From: Psychrilyobacter atlanticus DSM 19335 | Lineage (GTDB): Bacteria > Fusobacteriota > Fusobacteriia > Fusobacteriales > Fusobacteriaceae | Direction: 5' to 3' | Length of the DNA: 64,000 bases | NCBI RefSeq assembly: GCF_000426625.1 | Contig: NZ_KE384547.1 | Coordinates: 852,986 to 916,985 of the forward strand | Shown here: positions 44,628-53,865 of the stretch, in pieces | How positions within the stretch are numbered: position 1 is the stretch's first letter | How the letters are laid out: the number at the start of each line of letters is the position of its first letter | Program-made: the position numbers and the translations under genes | The notes under the pieces: generated by a model | What the model was told of the DNA's origin: nothing | Database searches by the model: none | Seen by the model: the letters and a program-made list of their open reading frames with translations, nothing else

Positions 44628-45905
44628 ATGAAGAATTATATGAAGGGATTAATGGTCGGAGGAGCAATGCTTCTTACTGCTTGTGGCGGTGGAACAGAGC
44701 AAAAAGAGGAAAAAACTGTGGTAGATATATTTCAATTTAAGGTAGAAATAGCGGAGCAGTTTGATGAATTGTCTCAAATTTATATGGAAACACATCCTAA
44801 TATAGAGATAAATATAGAAACTGTAGGTGGAGGAGACGACTACGGTGCTGCACTTCGTGCTAAGATGGCATCAGGAAATGAACCTACTATATTTAATGTA
44901 GGAGGACCACAAGACGTCTATGACTGGCAGGATAAATTAGTGGATCTCTCAGACGTAGAATTAGCAGGAAAGGCGTTTGATGGAGCCTTAAGCGGAGCAA
45001 CATTAGATGGAAAAGTATATGGATTACCATTTACCCAAGAAGGGTATGGATTTATATATAATAAGGAAATGTTAAAAAAAGCCGGGATAGATGCAAAAAC
45101 TATAACTAGTTACGAATCTTTAGAAACTGCTGTTAAGATGTTAGATTCTAAAAAAGAAGAATTAGGGTTGGAAGCTGTGTTTGCAACTGCAGGAAAAGAA
45201 ACATGGGTAACTGGATTACATTATTCAAATGTAGCCCTAGCACAAGAATTTGGAAGTGTATTTGATGCTTATAATGCTAAAGCAGTTGAGTTTACATATT
45301 CAGATGGAATGAAACAACTATTTGATCTACAGATAGATTATGGTAGAAAGCCTATAAATGCAACTGATTACTCTACTCAGGTAGAAAGATTATTCTCTAT
45401 GGGGAAAGTAGCAATGACCCAACAAGGAAACTGGGCATTTGGATCGGTTAAAGGGATAGATGAAGAGTTAGCTAAAAATATAGGGTTCTTACCTATGCCG
45501 ATTGTAGGAGCTAAAGAAAATGTGCTACCAGTAGGGATTCCTATGTACTGGACTGTAAACAAAGATTCAGATGAAGCTCAGATAAAGGCAGCTAAAGAAT
45601 TTTTAAATTGGGTATATACATCTGAGACTGGAAAAGATTATGTAATCAATAAATTTAATTTTATACCACCATATAAAGGTTTTGATGGGGATAACTTGCA
45701 GCCAAAAGATCCATTAGCTAAAGATATAATGGCATTCTCAGAAGCTGGAAATACTATTCCTTGGGTGTTTATGGGATATCCTACAGGTTGGGGAATGGAG
45801 ACGTTAGGAGTGGAATTACAAAAATATATAGATGGTCAAATTACTTGGGATGAAGTTTTAGAAACTGCAAAAACTTCATGGAGTGAGAGTAGAAAAGAAA
45901 AATAA
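44628..45905 (+). CDS. Sugar-binding lipoprotein of an ABC importer (maltodextrin-type)
   Basis: A 425-residue extracellular solute-binding protein family 1 member. The lipobox LTAC puts the acylated Cys at residue 19, so it is a lipoprotein. Features of oligosaccharide-binding proteins are present: YGLPFTQEGYGFIYNKEML, AMTQQGNWAFGSV and the tryptophan-rich C-terminal region (IPWVFMGYPTGWGME) that can stack on sugar rings. It follows the LacI gene by 18 bases with an AGGAGG site, and a hairpin with a T-run separates it from the permeases. Maltodextrin is inferred from lamB, malQ and the phosphorylase nearby. Confidence 0.88.
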   Translation: MKNYMKGLMVGGAMLLTACGGGTEQKEEKTVVDIFQFKVEIAEQFDELSQIYMETHPNIEINIETVGGGDDYGAALRAKMASGNEPTIFNVGGPQDVYDWQDKLVDLSDVELAGKAFDGALSGATLDGKVYGLPFTQEGYGFIYNKEMLKKAGIDAKTITSYESLETAVKMLDSKKEELGLEAVFATAGKETWVTGLHYSNVALAQEFGSVFDAYNAKAVEFTYSDGMKQLFDLQIDYGRKPINATDYSTQVERLFSMGKVAMTQQGNWAFGSVKGIDEELAKNIGFLPMPIVGAKENVLPVGIPMYWTVNKDSDEAQIKAAKEFLNWVYTSETGKDYVINKFNFIPPYKGFDGDNLQPKDPLAKDIMAFSEAGNTIPWVFMGYPTGWGMETLGVELQKYIDGQITWDEVLETAKTSWSESRKEK

Positions 45906-45925
45906 AACTGGATAAACTAATAAAG

Positions 45926-45950
45926 AAAAAAGGGGGAAACCCCTTTTTTT
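45926..45950 (+). terminator. Intra-operon attenuating terminator
   Basis: AAAAAAGGGG, GAAA tetraloop, CCCC and seven Ts between the binding-protein gene and the permease genes. Partial stopping here would give more binding protein than permease. Confidence 0.82.
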
Positions 45951-45967
45951 CTAAAAAAGGAATGATG

Positions 45968-46837
45968 ATGATGAATTATAATAAGAAAACATTTTGTTTA
46001 TTTGCAGGGCCTATAATAGTTGCATTTCTAATGGTATTGGTAATACCATTACTTATAGGAGTATACTATTCATTTACAGAATGGAATGGAAGGATGGATC
46101 AGGTTCCAGATTTTATAGGGTTAAGCAACTATATAGCTATAATTAAAGATGAAGGATTCAGAAATGCTTTTATCTTTACAGCGAAGTTCACAGTAGTATC
46201 TGTAATTGTTATCAATGCAATAGGATTTAGTTTAGCACTTTTGGTAACTAAAAAATTAAAGATTTCTAATTTTATGAGAACAATATTTTTTATGCCTAAC
46301 CTGATAGGGGGACTTATCTTAGGTTTTATATGGCAGTTTATATTTATGGGTGTATTCCAGACTATTGGTGAAATAACAGGTTGGACATTTTTTCAGGGCT
46401 GGCTGGCAGATGCCAATACTGGGTTCTGGGGACTGGTAATAATCATGGTTTGGCAGATGTCGGGATATTTGATGGTAATCTATATCGCAGCATTGCAAAA
46501 TATTCCAAAATCATTGTTGGAAGCAGCAGAGATAGATGGAGCTAATGGCTGGGCAAAGACAAGGCATATAATATTTCCTATGGTAGCACCGGCATTTACT
46601 ATAAGTATGTTTCTAACTTTGGCGAATTCATTTAAATTATTCGATCAAAATTTATCTCTTACAAATGGAGGTCCAGGAGGATCTACAGAGATGTTAGCTT
46701 TAAATATCTATAAAACAGCATATACTTTCACTAATTATGGTGCAGCTCAGGCAAAAGCAGTTGTATTTTTCCTGTTAGTGGCTTCTATTACCATGGTACA
46801 GGTATATGTCAATAAGAAAAAAGAGGTGGAGATGTAA
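45968..46837 (+). CDS. Sugar ABC permease, MalF-like
   Basis: A 289-residue permease with six hydrophobic segments. The EAA loop contacting the ATPase is EAAEIDGANGWAKTRHIIFP. Four ATGs are in tandem; 45968 is best spaced (7 bases) from AAAGG, but 45971 is possible. It is shorter than Escherichia coli MalF and fits the two-permease sugar importers common in Gram-positive bacteria and fusobacteria. It ends with an overlapping TAATG with the next permease. Confidence 0.9.
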   Translation: MMNYNKKTFCLFAGPIIVAFLMVLVIPLLIGVYYSFTEWNGRMDQVPDFIGLSNYIAIIKDEGFRNAFIFTAKFTVVSVIVINAIGFSLALLVTKKLKISNFMRTIFFMPNLIGGLILGFIWQFIFMGVFQTIGEITGWTFFQGWLADANTGFWGLVIIMVWQMSGYLMVIYIAALQNIPKSLLEAAEIDGANGWAKTRHIIFPMVAPAFTISMFLTLANSFKLFDQNLSLTNGGPGGSTEMLALNIYKTAYTFTNYGAAQAKAVVFFLLVASITMVQVYVNKKKEVEM

Positions 46838-47697
46838 TGAAAAGTAAACAAAATTCAAGGATATTATTATATATCGTAGGAGTTCTGACATCTATTTTAT
46901 TTATATCGCCATTTTATATATTGATAGTCAATGCTTTTAAAACTAAGAGGGAGCTTTTTGGAAGTACTCTAACTCTTCCTAAGGAATGGATGCTGGATAA
47001 CTTTAAAGTGGCTTTAAATAAACTATCGTTTTTATGGATTGGAAAAAACTTCAGTATGGAAGGTTTTTTTGGATCGGCATTATTTAATTCGATGTTTATA
47101 ACGATTACCAGTACAATTTTAATTATCATATTCTCTTCCATGGCTGCTTGGATTTTAGTGCGAACGAAATCAAAGGTGAGTAATATTGTGTTTTATATGT
47201 TTATTGCAGCGATGCTGGTACCGTTTCAAGCTGTGATGCTTCCCTTGGTAGCTTTTATGGGCAGGTTGGGATTACAAAATAGATTGGGAATTATATTTAT
47301 GTATCTAGGGTTTGGATCAAGTTTTTCTATATTTCTATATCATGGATTTATAAAGAGTATTCCTGTATCACTAGAGGAAGCAGCAAGAATTGATGGATGC
47401 GGGCCTTGGAAGGTATTTTGGAAGATTATATTTCCTACGTTGAAACCAATTCATGTGACTGTAGCTATTTTAAATACAATTTGGATTTGGAACGACTTCT
47501 TATTACCCCAACTGATGATAAATAAGAAAGGAACCCAGACTATTCCGTTGAAGATGTATCTTTTCTTTGGAGGGTATTCAAAACAATGGCATCTTGCTAT
47601 GGCAGGATTATTAATCGCTGTAATACCTATAATAATATTTTATTTCTTTGCACAAAAACATATTATAGAGGGAGTAACAGCAGGATCTGAAAAATAA
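46837..47697 (+). CDS. Sugar ABC permease, MalG-like
   Basis: A 286-residue permease with six hydrophobic segments. The EAA loop is EEAARIDGCGPWKVFWKIIFP. Its ATG shares one base with the preceding stop. It should pair with the MalF-like subunit. No ATPase gene follows; a strong terminator ends the unit, so the transporter must use an ATPase encoded elsewhere. Confidence 0.91.
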   Translation: MKSKQNSRILLYIVGVLTSILFISPFYILIVNAFKTKRELFGSTLTLPKEWMLDNFKVALNKLSFLWIGKNFSMEGFFGSALFNSMFITITSTILIIIFSSMAAWILVRTKSKVSNIVFYMFIAAMLVPFQAVMLPLVAFMGRLGLQNRLGIIFMYLGFGSSFSIFLYHGFIKSIPVSLEEAARIDGCGPWKVFWKIIFPTLKPIHVTVAILNTIWIWNDFLLPQLMINKKGTQTIPLKMYLFFGGYSKQWHLAMAGLLIAVIPIIIFYFFAQKHIIEGVTAGSEK

Positions 47698-47754
47698 AAG
47701 AAGTAGAAAACTTCATTTTTCCTTGAGAGAGATGAAGTTTTCTACTTCTTTTTT
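47698..47754 (+). terminator. Intrinsic terminator after the permeases
   Basis: AAGAAGTAGAAAACTTCAT pairs with ATGAAGTTTTCTACTTCTT over 19 bases, followed by Ts. Confidence 0.93.
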
Positions 47755-47883
47755 GAAAAAACAGATTAAATATAACTTAAAATAATATTATTTATAAATC
47801 AATTGGAACTAAAAAAATGATTTGAAAAATGTGCTAAAAGCAAAAAAAATGTGTACAAAAACAGGAGCATTTTATATTTTAAA

Positions 47884-47912
47884 TTGAAAAAAATAAAAAA
47901 AAAGGGTATACT
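47884..47912 (+). promoter_or_regulatory. Promoter of the MarR gene
   Basis: TTGAAA, 17 bases, TATACT, about 34 bases before the TTG start. Confidence 0.65.
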
Positions 47913-47945
47913 TTTTATCTAGGGGAAAAAGTGAGGTGGCTGAAA

Positions 47946-48416
47946 TTGGAAGAAAAAGAGATAATAGTAGATATTTTAACAGTAGCAAATGCTATTTCAA
48001 GGGCTGGAAAAGAGTTGTTAAATGATGTTTTGGAAAAGTATAATATAAGTTTTGTAGAATATTATATGCTGCGTCATTTAGAAAAAAATCCGGGAGAAAC
48101 CCAGTATAACCTTTTAAAATATACAATGCTAACTAAATCTAGAGCTAATCAAATAGTCAGTAAGTTAGAGAAAATGGGATATCTGGAGAAGAAAACAGAG
48201 ATGGTAGGATCGCTTTTAAAAAAGCCATTATACTTAACAGAATCAGGTAAAAAAATAGTGGTAGAAGGGGTAGATGATATCTATGAGAACACTATAAAAA
48301 ACCTGAGCGAGGAAGAGAAGTTTAAATATGAACTATACAGGAGTAAGATGGTTGAAATATTGATGAATATGAGACTTACTTTAGGGACGATGACACCAGA
48401 ATATTTGAAAAAATAG
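47946..48416 (+). CDS. MarR-family transcriptional regulator
   Basis: A 156-residue winged-helix regulator. The TTG at 47946 is chosen because GAGGTGG lies 6 bases upstream; a GTG five codons before would include this site. The DNA-binding region is HLEKNPGETQYNLLKYTMLTKSRANQIVSKLEKMGYLEK, with the wing after it. Dimer helices are at both ends. It lies directly before three tandem outer-membrane protein genes, with a terminator between, so it may regulate them, though no operator was identified. Confidence 0.87.
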   Translation: MEEKEIIVDILTVANAISRAGKELLNDVLEKYNISFVEYYMLRHLEKNPGETQYNLLKYTMLTKSRANQIVSKLEKMGYLEKKTEMVGSLLKKPLYLTESGKKIVVEGVDDIYENTIKNLSEEEKFKYELYRSKMVEILMNMRLTLGTMTPEYLKK

Positions 48417-48424
48417 TGAATTCT

Positions 48425-48451
48425 AAAGCATGAAATATCGTGCTTTTTTTT
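48425..48451 (+). terminator. Intrinsic terminator after the MarR gene
   Basis: AAAGCATG and CGTGCTTT (one G-U) around AAATAT, followed by a T-run. Confidence 0.85.
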
Positions 48452-48596
48452 ATGGGCAAAAAAATGAACCATTCAAAACTAAACTCATTAAAAAAATTAG
48501 GGATAGATATTAATCTCGCTTTTTATTAAAATAAATTAATCTAAGTTGGATAATTAAAAATTATTAATAAGATAAATTATTTTAAGGAGGAACAGG

Positions 48597-49550
48597 ATGA
48601 ATAAGAGAAGAATAGCATTATTAGCCGGACTAATGACAATGGGAATGGTATCATTTGCAATGGAGGAAGGAAATGCAGAGGTGTTAAAGACTCAGGAGCA
48701 AAAAGAGTTAAGTATTTTCAATATTAATGACAGGGTAAGATTTGATGAAAATAGATTAGAAGTAAATGGTAATTTACATTTGGATGAAAATAATAGACTA
48801 GAGATGAGGGTTAGAAACTATACTGGTGTAGGATCTGATGCAAACAGCTCAAGATCTAGTGGAAAGGAAACATCAGATAGAACAGAAGTAAGATTAAGAT
48901 TACATACACAAACATCTGTAGAAAACATGGAAATAAGAACAGAAGTTAAAACAAATACATACGAGAATAGTGGAAGTAAGCAGTTATTTAGGGTACAGCC
49001 AACATGGCATCTATTTACAGATGTTGATGGGTTAGATTCATTGGTAAGAGCAGGTGTGGGAATGGAGCATTCTGGAGATGCCCATGGTGAAGATTATATG
49101 ATAACAACTTCATTTGAAAACTACTATACAATAAATGATTACTTTGCAATTGAAGGAAATGTTTATTATGATTATACATTTGGTGGGGATGGAGCTACTG
49201 ATGGGCAGTATCATAATGTAGAGATAGAGGCTTATGCATATGCTAATTACCCGTTATATCAAAATGATGATATGAAAGTGGAAGCATTGTTTGAAGGTGG
49301 ACTAGACCCTTATGGTTTTGGAAACAGACATTTTGATGATTTAAATGATGTCAATAAAGATAACAACAAAAATGGTGAAGACTATTATGTAGTATATTTA
49401 GAGCCTTCAGTAAAAGTAACTAAGCATTTAAATGAAACAAATAATGTTTACCTACAAGGTGGATACTATATTGAAAAGAATGAAGAAAATACAAGTAGTA
49501 ACTATGATGATACAGCATTTGTAAGAGTGGGATTCACAAGTAAATTTTAA
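48597..49550 (+). CDS. Outer-membrane beta-barrel protein, tandem paralogue 1
   Basis: A 317-residue protein, first of three tandem paralogues. The signal peptide (MNKRRIALLAGLMTMGMVSFAM) is followed by an acidic stretch and a conserved SIFNINDRVRFDENRLE block that begins all three barrels. Strand-like alternating residues with glycine and aromatics run to the end, which is Phe (RVGFTSKF), the outer-membrane barrel signature. I do not recognise a named family with certainty; small fusobacterial porins look like this. It is about 60 percent identical by eye to its neighbours, and each gene has its own terminator. A role in sugar passage is suggested by the locus. Confidence 0.82.
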   Translation: MNKRRIALLAGLMTMGMVSFAMEEGNAEVLKTQEQKELSIFNINDRVRFDENRLEVNGNLHLDENNRLEMRVRNYTGVGSDANSSRSSGKETSDRTEVRLRLHTQTSVENMEIRTEVKTNTYENSGSKQLFRVQPTWHLFTDVDGLDSLVRAGVGMEHSGDAHGEDYMITTSFENYYTINDYFAIEGNVYYDYTFGGDGATDGQYHNVEIEAYAYANYPLYQNDDMKVEALFEGGLDPYGFGNRHFDDLNDVNKDNNKNGEDYYVVYLEPSVKVTKHLNETNNVYLQGGYYIEKNEENTSSNYDDTAFVRVGFTSKF

Positions 49551-49569
49551 AAAAATATTATAATAATAC

Positions 49570-49606
49570 AAGAAACACTTCCTGTCTAAGGGGAGTGTTT
49601 CTTTTT
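49570..49606 (+). terminator. Intrinsic terminator after paralogue 1
   Basis: AGAAACACTTCC and GGGGAGTGTTTCT arms with a T-run. Confidence 0.88.
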
Positions 49607-49663
49607 GATACACAAACAATAAAAAACAGTGATTAAATACCTTGAGCAGTTAAAAGTTTAATA

Positions 49664-49678
49664 ATTAAACGGTTTAAT
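49664..49678 (+). promoter_or_regulatory. Palindrome upstream of paralogue 2
   Basis: ATTAAAC, a central G, then GTTTAAT. It resembles an operator for a dimeric regulator, but not the LacI-type sites of this locus. Confidence 0.3.
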
Positions 49679-49822
49679 AAAACAACCATTGTAGAACTTA
49701 GGTATATGGAGTAAACTTCTAACAAGTTAATTAGATTAATTATTTTTAATCAATAAAACTTAAAAGTTAAATTTTATTAATGATTTGGAAAAATTAAAAT
49801 ATTTATTTTTAGGAGGAAACAA

Positions 49823-50785
49823 ATGAACAAGAGAGGAATAGCTTTATTAGCTGGATTAATGACAGTTGGAATGGTATCATTTGCAATGGATGACAACTCA
49901 GAAATGTTAACACAAGAGCAAAAGCCATTAAGTATCTTTAATATCAATGACAGAGTAAGATTTGATGAAAACAGATTAGAGATGAATGGTAACTTACATT
50001 TAAATGAAAACAATAGATTAGAAGTAAGGGTTAGAAGTTACTCTAACATATCAGATACATTTGGTTCTGATACAGGTGCAGGAACAGGTAAAGGGGAAAC
50101 TACTAACAGTACAGAGATGAGAATGAGATTATATACTCAAACTTCTGTAGAGAATATGGAAGTTAGAACCGAGTTAAAGACTAATTCATATGAAGGTAGT
50201 GCAAATAGACAATACTTCAGAGTACAACCAACTTACTACCTATACAATGAAAATGATTCATTTGCGTTATTAAGAGCTGGATTCGGATATACTCATGGAA
50301 CTGATGGTAGCGATTCTTACTCGTTCACATCATCATCAGAGAATGTGTATACTGTAAACAACTACTTCTCAGTTGAAGGAAACGTTTATTATGACTATAC
50401 ATTTGCTTCAAGTAGTAATGAAAAGCATAATGTAGATGTAGAGGCGTATGCATATCTTAACTATCCACTATATGAAGGAAATGATGTAAAAGTAACAGCA
50501 TTATTAGAGGGTGGAATGGACCCGTATTCATTCGGAGCTAGACATTTTGATGATTTAACTAGTGTAAGTGGAAGTGAAAAAGGACATGAAACATATGTAT
50601 TCTATGCTGAGCCTTCAGTTAAAGCAACTAAGACATTAAATGAAAATAACTCAGTTTACTTACAAGCTGGTTACTATATTGAAACAACAAGTGACAACGA
50701 TAAAACTGGTACAACTTGGAAAGGTTCTTCAGACAAGTATAATGACACTGGATTCGTAAGAGTTGGATTTACATCTGCATTCTAA
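49823..50785 (+). CDS. Outer-membrane beta-barrel protein, tandem paralogue 2
   Basis: A 320-residue paralogue of the 48597 and 50966 proteins. It has the same signal peptide type and the same SIFNINDRVRFDENRLE start, and it ends RVGFTSAF. The longest differences from the others are in the Ser/Thr/Gly-rich segments after residues 75 and 150, probably surface loops. Its leader of about 270 bases is longer than that of paralogue 3 and holds a palindrome at 49664-49678. AGGAGG precedes the ATG. Separate terminators on either side suggest independent expression, so the three may be produced in different amounts. Confidence 0.82.
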   Translation: MNKRGIALLAGLMTVGMVSFAMDDNSEMLTQEQKPLSIFNINDRVRFDENRLEMNGNLHLNENNRLEVRVRSYSNISDTFGSDTGAGTGKGETTNSTEMRMRLYTQTSVENMEVRTELKTNSYEGSANRQYFRVQPTYYLYNENDSFALLRAGFGYTHGTDGSDSYSFTSSSENVYTVNNYFSVEGNVYYDYTFASSSNEKHNVDVEAYAYLNYPLYEGNDVKVTALLEGGMDPYSFGARHFDDLTSVSGSEKGHETYVFYAEPSVKATKTLNENNSVYLQAGYYIETTSDNDKTGTTWKGSSDKYNDTGFVRVGFTSAF

Positions 50786-50810
50786 ACTGATTTTATAAAA
50801 ATTATATTAA

Positions 50811-50838
50811 AAAAACACCCCTGTAAAGGGGTGTTTTT
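50811..50838 (+). terminator. Intrinsic terminator after paralogue 2
   Basis: AAAAACACCCC, TGTAAA loop, GGGGTGTTTTT. Confidence 0.93.
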
Positions 50839-50965
50839 GTTGTTATTTAATTTAATTTTATTGTGGATTGTTTGAAAATAAAAAAAGGAATTTTTAGATT
50901 GAAGATGTAAATTATAGAAGAACAATTTACTGGGGATAAAAAATATTTATTTTGGAGGGAAAGAG

Positions 50966-51928
50966 ATGAATGTAAAAAAAATAGCTGTATTAGCGGGATT
51001 GATGACTATGGGGATGATAACTTTTGCAATGGAGGACAGTGATGCGGAAGTATTGACCCAGGAGGAAAAGCAATTAAGTATCTTTAATATCAATGACAGG
51101 GTGAGATTTGATGAGAATAGGTTAGAGATGAATGGAAACTTCCATCTGAATAAAAGTAATAGGTTAGAGATGAGACTTAGACACTATAGTGATATAGGGT
51201 ATGGAAGTTTTGGAGATACCAGAGAGAGTGGTAATACTGCAGATAACAGGACAGAGATAAGATTAAGATTACACACTCAAACATCTGTGGAAAATATGGT
51301 GATCAGAACAGAGTTGAAGACAAACACATATGGCAGTGGTGACGGTGGTAACCAACAATATTTCAGGGTGCAGCCAACATGGCAATTATTTGCAGATGTT
51401 GAAAATCTGAGCTCCTACTTAAGGGCAGGTGTAGGGTTTAAACATACTTCACCAAAAATAAAAGATACAACTAATGATTATTCTTTTACATCATCATTTG
51501 AAAATTTCTATACAATAAATAATTATTTGGCAGTTGAAGGAAATGTCTATTATGACTATACTTTCGTCGGGGAAGGCTCTGATGACTATAATAATGTAGA
51601 TATAGAAGCCTATGTATATGCTAATTATCCTCTTTATAAGTCTGAGAATGGTATGAAGTTAGAAGCACTCTTGGAGGGTGGATTTGATCCCTATTCATTT
51701 GGTGCCAGACATTTTACGGATCTAAATAATGTGAGCGGTAGCGGGGTAGAAGGACATGAGACTTATGTGTTATATGCAGAACCATCGATTCAAGTGAGTA
51801 AATTATTGGATGGAAATAATTCAGTTTTCTTACAAGGTGGATATTATGTTGAGAAAAATGAAAAAAACTCAACTGGGAATGTAGATGATACAGCCTTTAT
51901 AAGATTTGGATATACAAGTAAGTTTTAA
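50966..51928 (+). CDS. Outer-membrane beta-barrel protein, tandem paralogue 3
   Basis: A 320-residue paralogue. It keeps the SIFNINDRVRFDENRLE start, a conserved RVQPTWQLFADVENL segment, the GGFDPYSFGARHF block shared with paralogue 2, and a C-terminal Phe (RFGYTSKF). Codons differ at many positions where the protein is unchanged, so the duplication is not recent. GGAGGG precedes the ATG. It is followed by a terminator and then the malQ promoter. Whether it forms trimers or single barrels is not visible. Confidence 0.82.
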   Translation: MNVKKIAVLAGLMTMGMITFAMEDSDAEVLTQEEKQLSIFNINDRVRFDENRLEMNGNFHLNKSNRLEMRLRHYSDIGYGSFGDTRESGNTADNRTEIRLRLHTQTSVENMVIRTELKTNTYGSGDGGNQQYFRVQPTWQLFADVENLSSYLRAGVGFKHTSPKIKDTTNDYSFTSSFENFYTINNYLAVEGNVYYDYTFVGEGSDDYNNVDIEAYVYANYPLYKSENGMKLEALLEGGFDPYSFGARHFTDLNNVSGSGVEGHETYVLYAEPSIQVSKLLDGNNSVFLQGGYYVEKNEKNSTGNVDDTAFIRFGYTSKF

Positions 51929-51939
51929 TTGTACCTGCT

Positions 51940-51969
51940 AAAAAACACTCCTAAAAAAGGGGTGTTTTT
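51940..51969 (+). terminator. Intrinsic terminator after paralogue 3
   Basis: AAAAACACTCC and GGGGTGTTTTT arms; related in sequence to the terminator after paralogue 2, as expected for duplicated units. Confidence 0.9.
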
Positions 51970-52075
51970 GTTATATATAAGTAAGAATTCTAATTTACAG
52001 TTTATACTTTTACTAACTTTAATGACACTATATGTTTGAAAATAAGAATAAATGTAGAAAAACAGAAGACTTTTC

Positions 52076-52104
52076 TTGACAAGAGTTGTTTTTTGTATTA
52101 GAAT
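52076..52104 (+). promoter_or_regulatory. Promoter of malQ
   Basis: TTGACA, 17 bases, TAGAAT, followed at once by operator 3. The leader to 52281 is about 170 bases and shows no other strong element. Confidence 0.82.
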
Positions 52105-52108
52105 TATA

Positions 52109-52122
52109 TGGAAACGATTCCA
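52109..52122 (+). promoter_or_regulatory. LacI-type operator 3 on the malQ start site
   Basis: Perfect 14-base site TGGAAACGATTCCA covering the expected +1, a classical position for repression. Confidence 0.82.
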
Positions 52123-52280
52123 AAACAAAAAAATACTTTACTAAGATATAATATCTTTAAAACTTAAATTATTAATTTAACAAATAAAATTATGGCTACT
52201 CACTTACTTAGTGGGAAGGTTTAAATTTAATTATAAAATTTTAATTATTAATTTGCCATAGGCGACGGGGGGGAATAAAT

Positions 52281-53777
52281 ATGTTCGAGAGAAGTAGTGG
52301 GATATTGTTACATATCTCATCTTTAGGTGGAGATGGAGGAATTGGAACTTTTGGTAAAGAAGCCTATGAATTTGTTGATTTTTTAAAAAAATCAGGACAG
52401 AAATTATGGCAGATTCTACCACTGGGAACAACTTCATATGGAGATTCTCCATATCAATCTTTTTCAGCCTTTGCAGGGAATCCTTATTTTATCGATTTGG
52501 AAGAGTTGATAGACAGAGGCGGACTGGACAGACGAGAAGTGAAAGATACAGATTTAGGAGATAACAGGGAATATATAGATTACGAGAAACTATATAAAAA
52601 TAAACTAAAACTTTTGAAAAAAGCTTATTTAAACGAGGGGAAAGATTTTTTAGAAGAGATAGAGAAATTTAAGAAAAAGCATATTTACTGGATAGATGAT
52701 TATGCTTTATTCATGGCACTAAAAGATAAAAATGATGGAATAGAGTGGACAAAATGGGTGAAGGAAGAAAAATTTGCCCATATAAATACTCTGAAAAAAT
52801 ATAGGATAGAGCTTAAAGACAAGATAGATTACTATATCTACTTACAATATTTATTCTATACTCAATGGGGGAAATTAAAAAACTATGCCAATGAAAATAA
52901 GGTAAAGATAATAGGGGACCTGCCTATATTTATATCCGGTGATAGTGTAGATGCATGGTTAAAAACAGAGTTATTTTTATTTGATGAGAAAAAAAATATA
53001 AAAGTTGTGGCAGGATGTCCGCCAGATGCTTTTAGCAGTACAGGTCAATTATGGGGGAATCCGTTATATAATTGGAAAATTATGAGAAGGCGTGGCTACT
53101 CATGGTGGATTGAAAGGATGAGAGCAGCATTTGAACTGTATGATATGGTAAGGATAGATCATTTCAGGGGATTTGAATCTTATTGGGAGATCCCGGCGGA
53201 TGCTCCTACTGCTAGACCTGGAAAATGGGTGAAAGGACCAGGGATAGAAGTATTTAAGGCTATAAAAAATGGATTGGGAGATCTGCCTATTATTGCTGAA
53301 GATCTAGGTTTTTTAACTAAAGGGGTGAGAAAACTCTTGAAAGATAGCGGATATCCAGGGATGAAAATATTGGAATTTGCTTTTGATTCAAGGGAGGAGA
53401 GTGACTATCTTCCTCATAAATATCCTGAAAATTCAGCGGCTTATACAGGAACCCATGACAATGAAACTGTAGTAGGTTGGTATAAAAATGTAGTGAAAGA
53501 TGACAAGGAACATGCTGAAAAATATTTAAAAAAATATTTAAAGTTAAAAAAGTTTGAGGGTGAAAAAATAAACGATGTATTTATAGAAGCTATCTGGAAA
53601 TCTAATTCCGATCTAACTCTAGCTCAGATGCAGGATTTTTTAGGCTTAGATAATAGAGCCAGAATGAATATACCATCAACATTGGGAAATAACTGGAAAT
53701 GGAGACTGAAAGGTGATGAACTTACCGATGAATTGGCTGAAAAAATAAAGGAAATGACAATTAAATACGGTAGATAG
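52281..53777 (+). CDS. malQ: 4-alpha-glucanotransferase (amylomaltase)
   Basis: A 498-residue GH77 enzyme that moves glucan chains between maltodextrins. Hallmarks are SSGILLHISSLGGDGGIGTFG at the start (a substrate-binding segment), QILPLGTTSYGDSPYQSF, MVRIDHFRGFESYW with the nucleophile Asp, IAEDLGFLT with the acid/base Glu, and GTHDNETVVGW. It is a cytoplasmic enzyme. A GGGGGGA site precedes the ATG. With the following phosphorylase it turns imported maltodextrins into glucose and glucose 1-phosphate. Confidence 0.96.
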   Translation: MFERSSGILLHISSLGGDGGIGTFGKEAYEFVDFLKKSGQKLWQILPLGTTSYGDSPYQSFSAFAGNPYFIDLEELIDRGGLDRREVKDTDLGDNREYIDYEKLYKNKLKLLKKAYLNEGKDFLEEIEKFKKKHIYWIDDYALFMALKDKNDGIEWTKWVKEEKFAHINTLKKYRIELKDKIDYYIYLQYLFYTQWGKLKNYANENKVKIIGDLPIFISGDSVDAWLKTELFLFDEKKNIKVVAGCPPDAFSSTGQLWGNPLYNWKIMRRRGYSWWIERMRAAFELYDMVRIDHFRGFESYWEIPADAPTARPGKWVKGPGIEVFKAIKNGLGDLPIIAEDLGFLTKGVRKLLKDSGYPGMKILEFAFDSREESDYLPHKYPENSAAYTGTHDNETVVGWYKNVVKDDKEHAEKYLKKYLKLKKFEGEKINDVFIEAIWKSNSDLTLAQMQDFLGLDNRARMNIPSTLGNNWKWRLKGDELTDELAEKIKEMTIKYGR

Positions 53778-53865
53778 GAAAGAATAGCTGGGGATTAAAA
53801 TTTTGAATATAAAGAGCAAGTTTAAATTATTTTTAATTTCGCTGTAGGCGATATAGGGGGAATAC

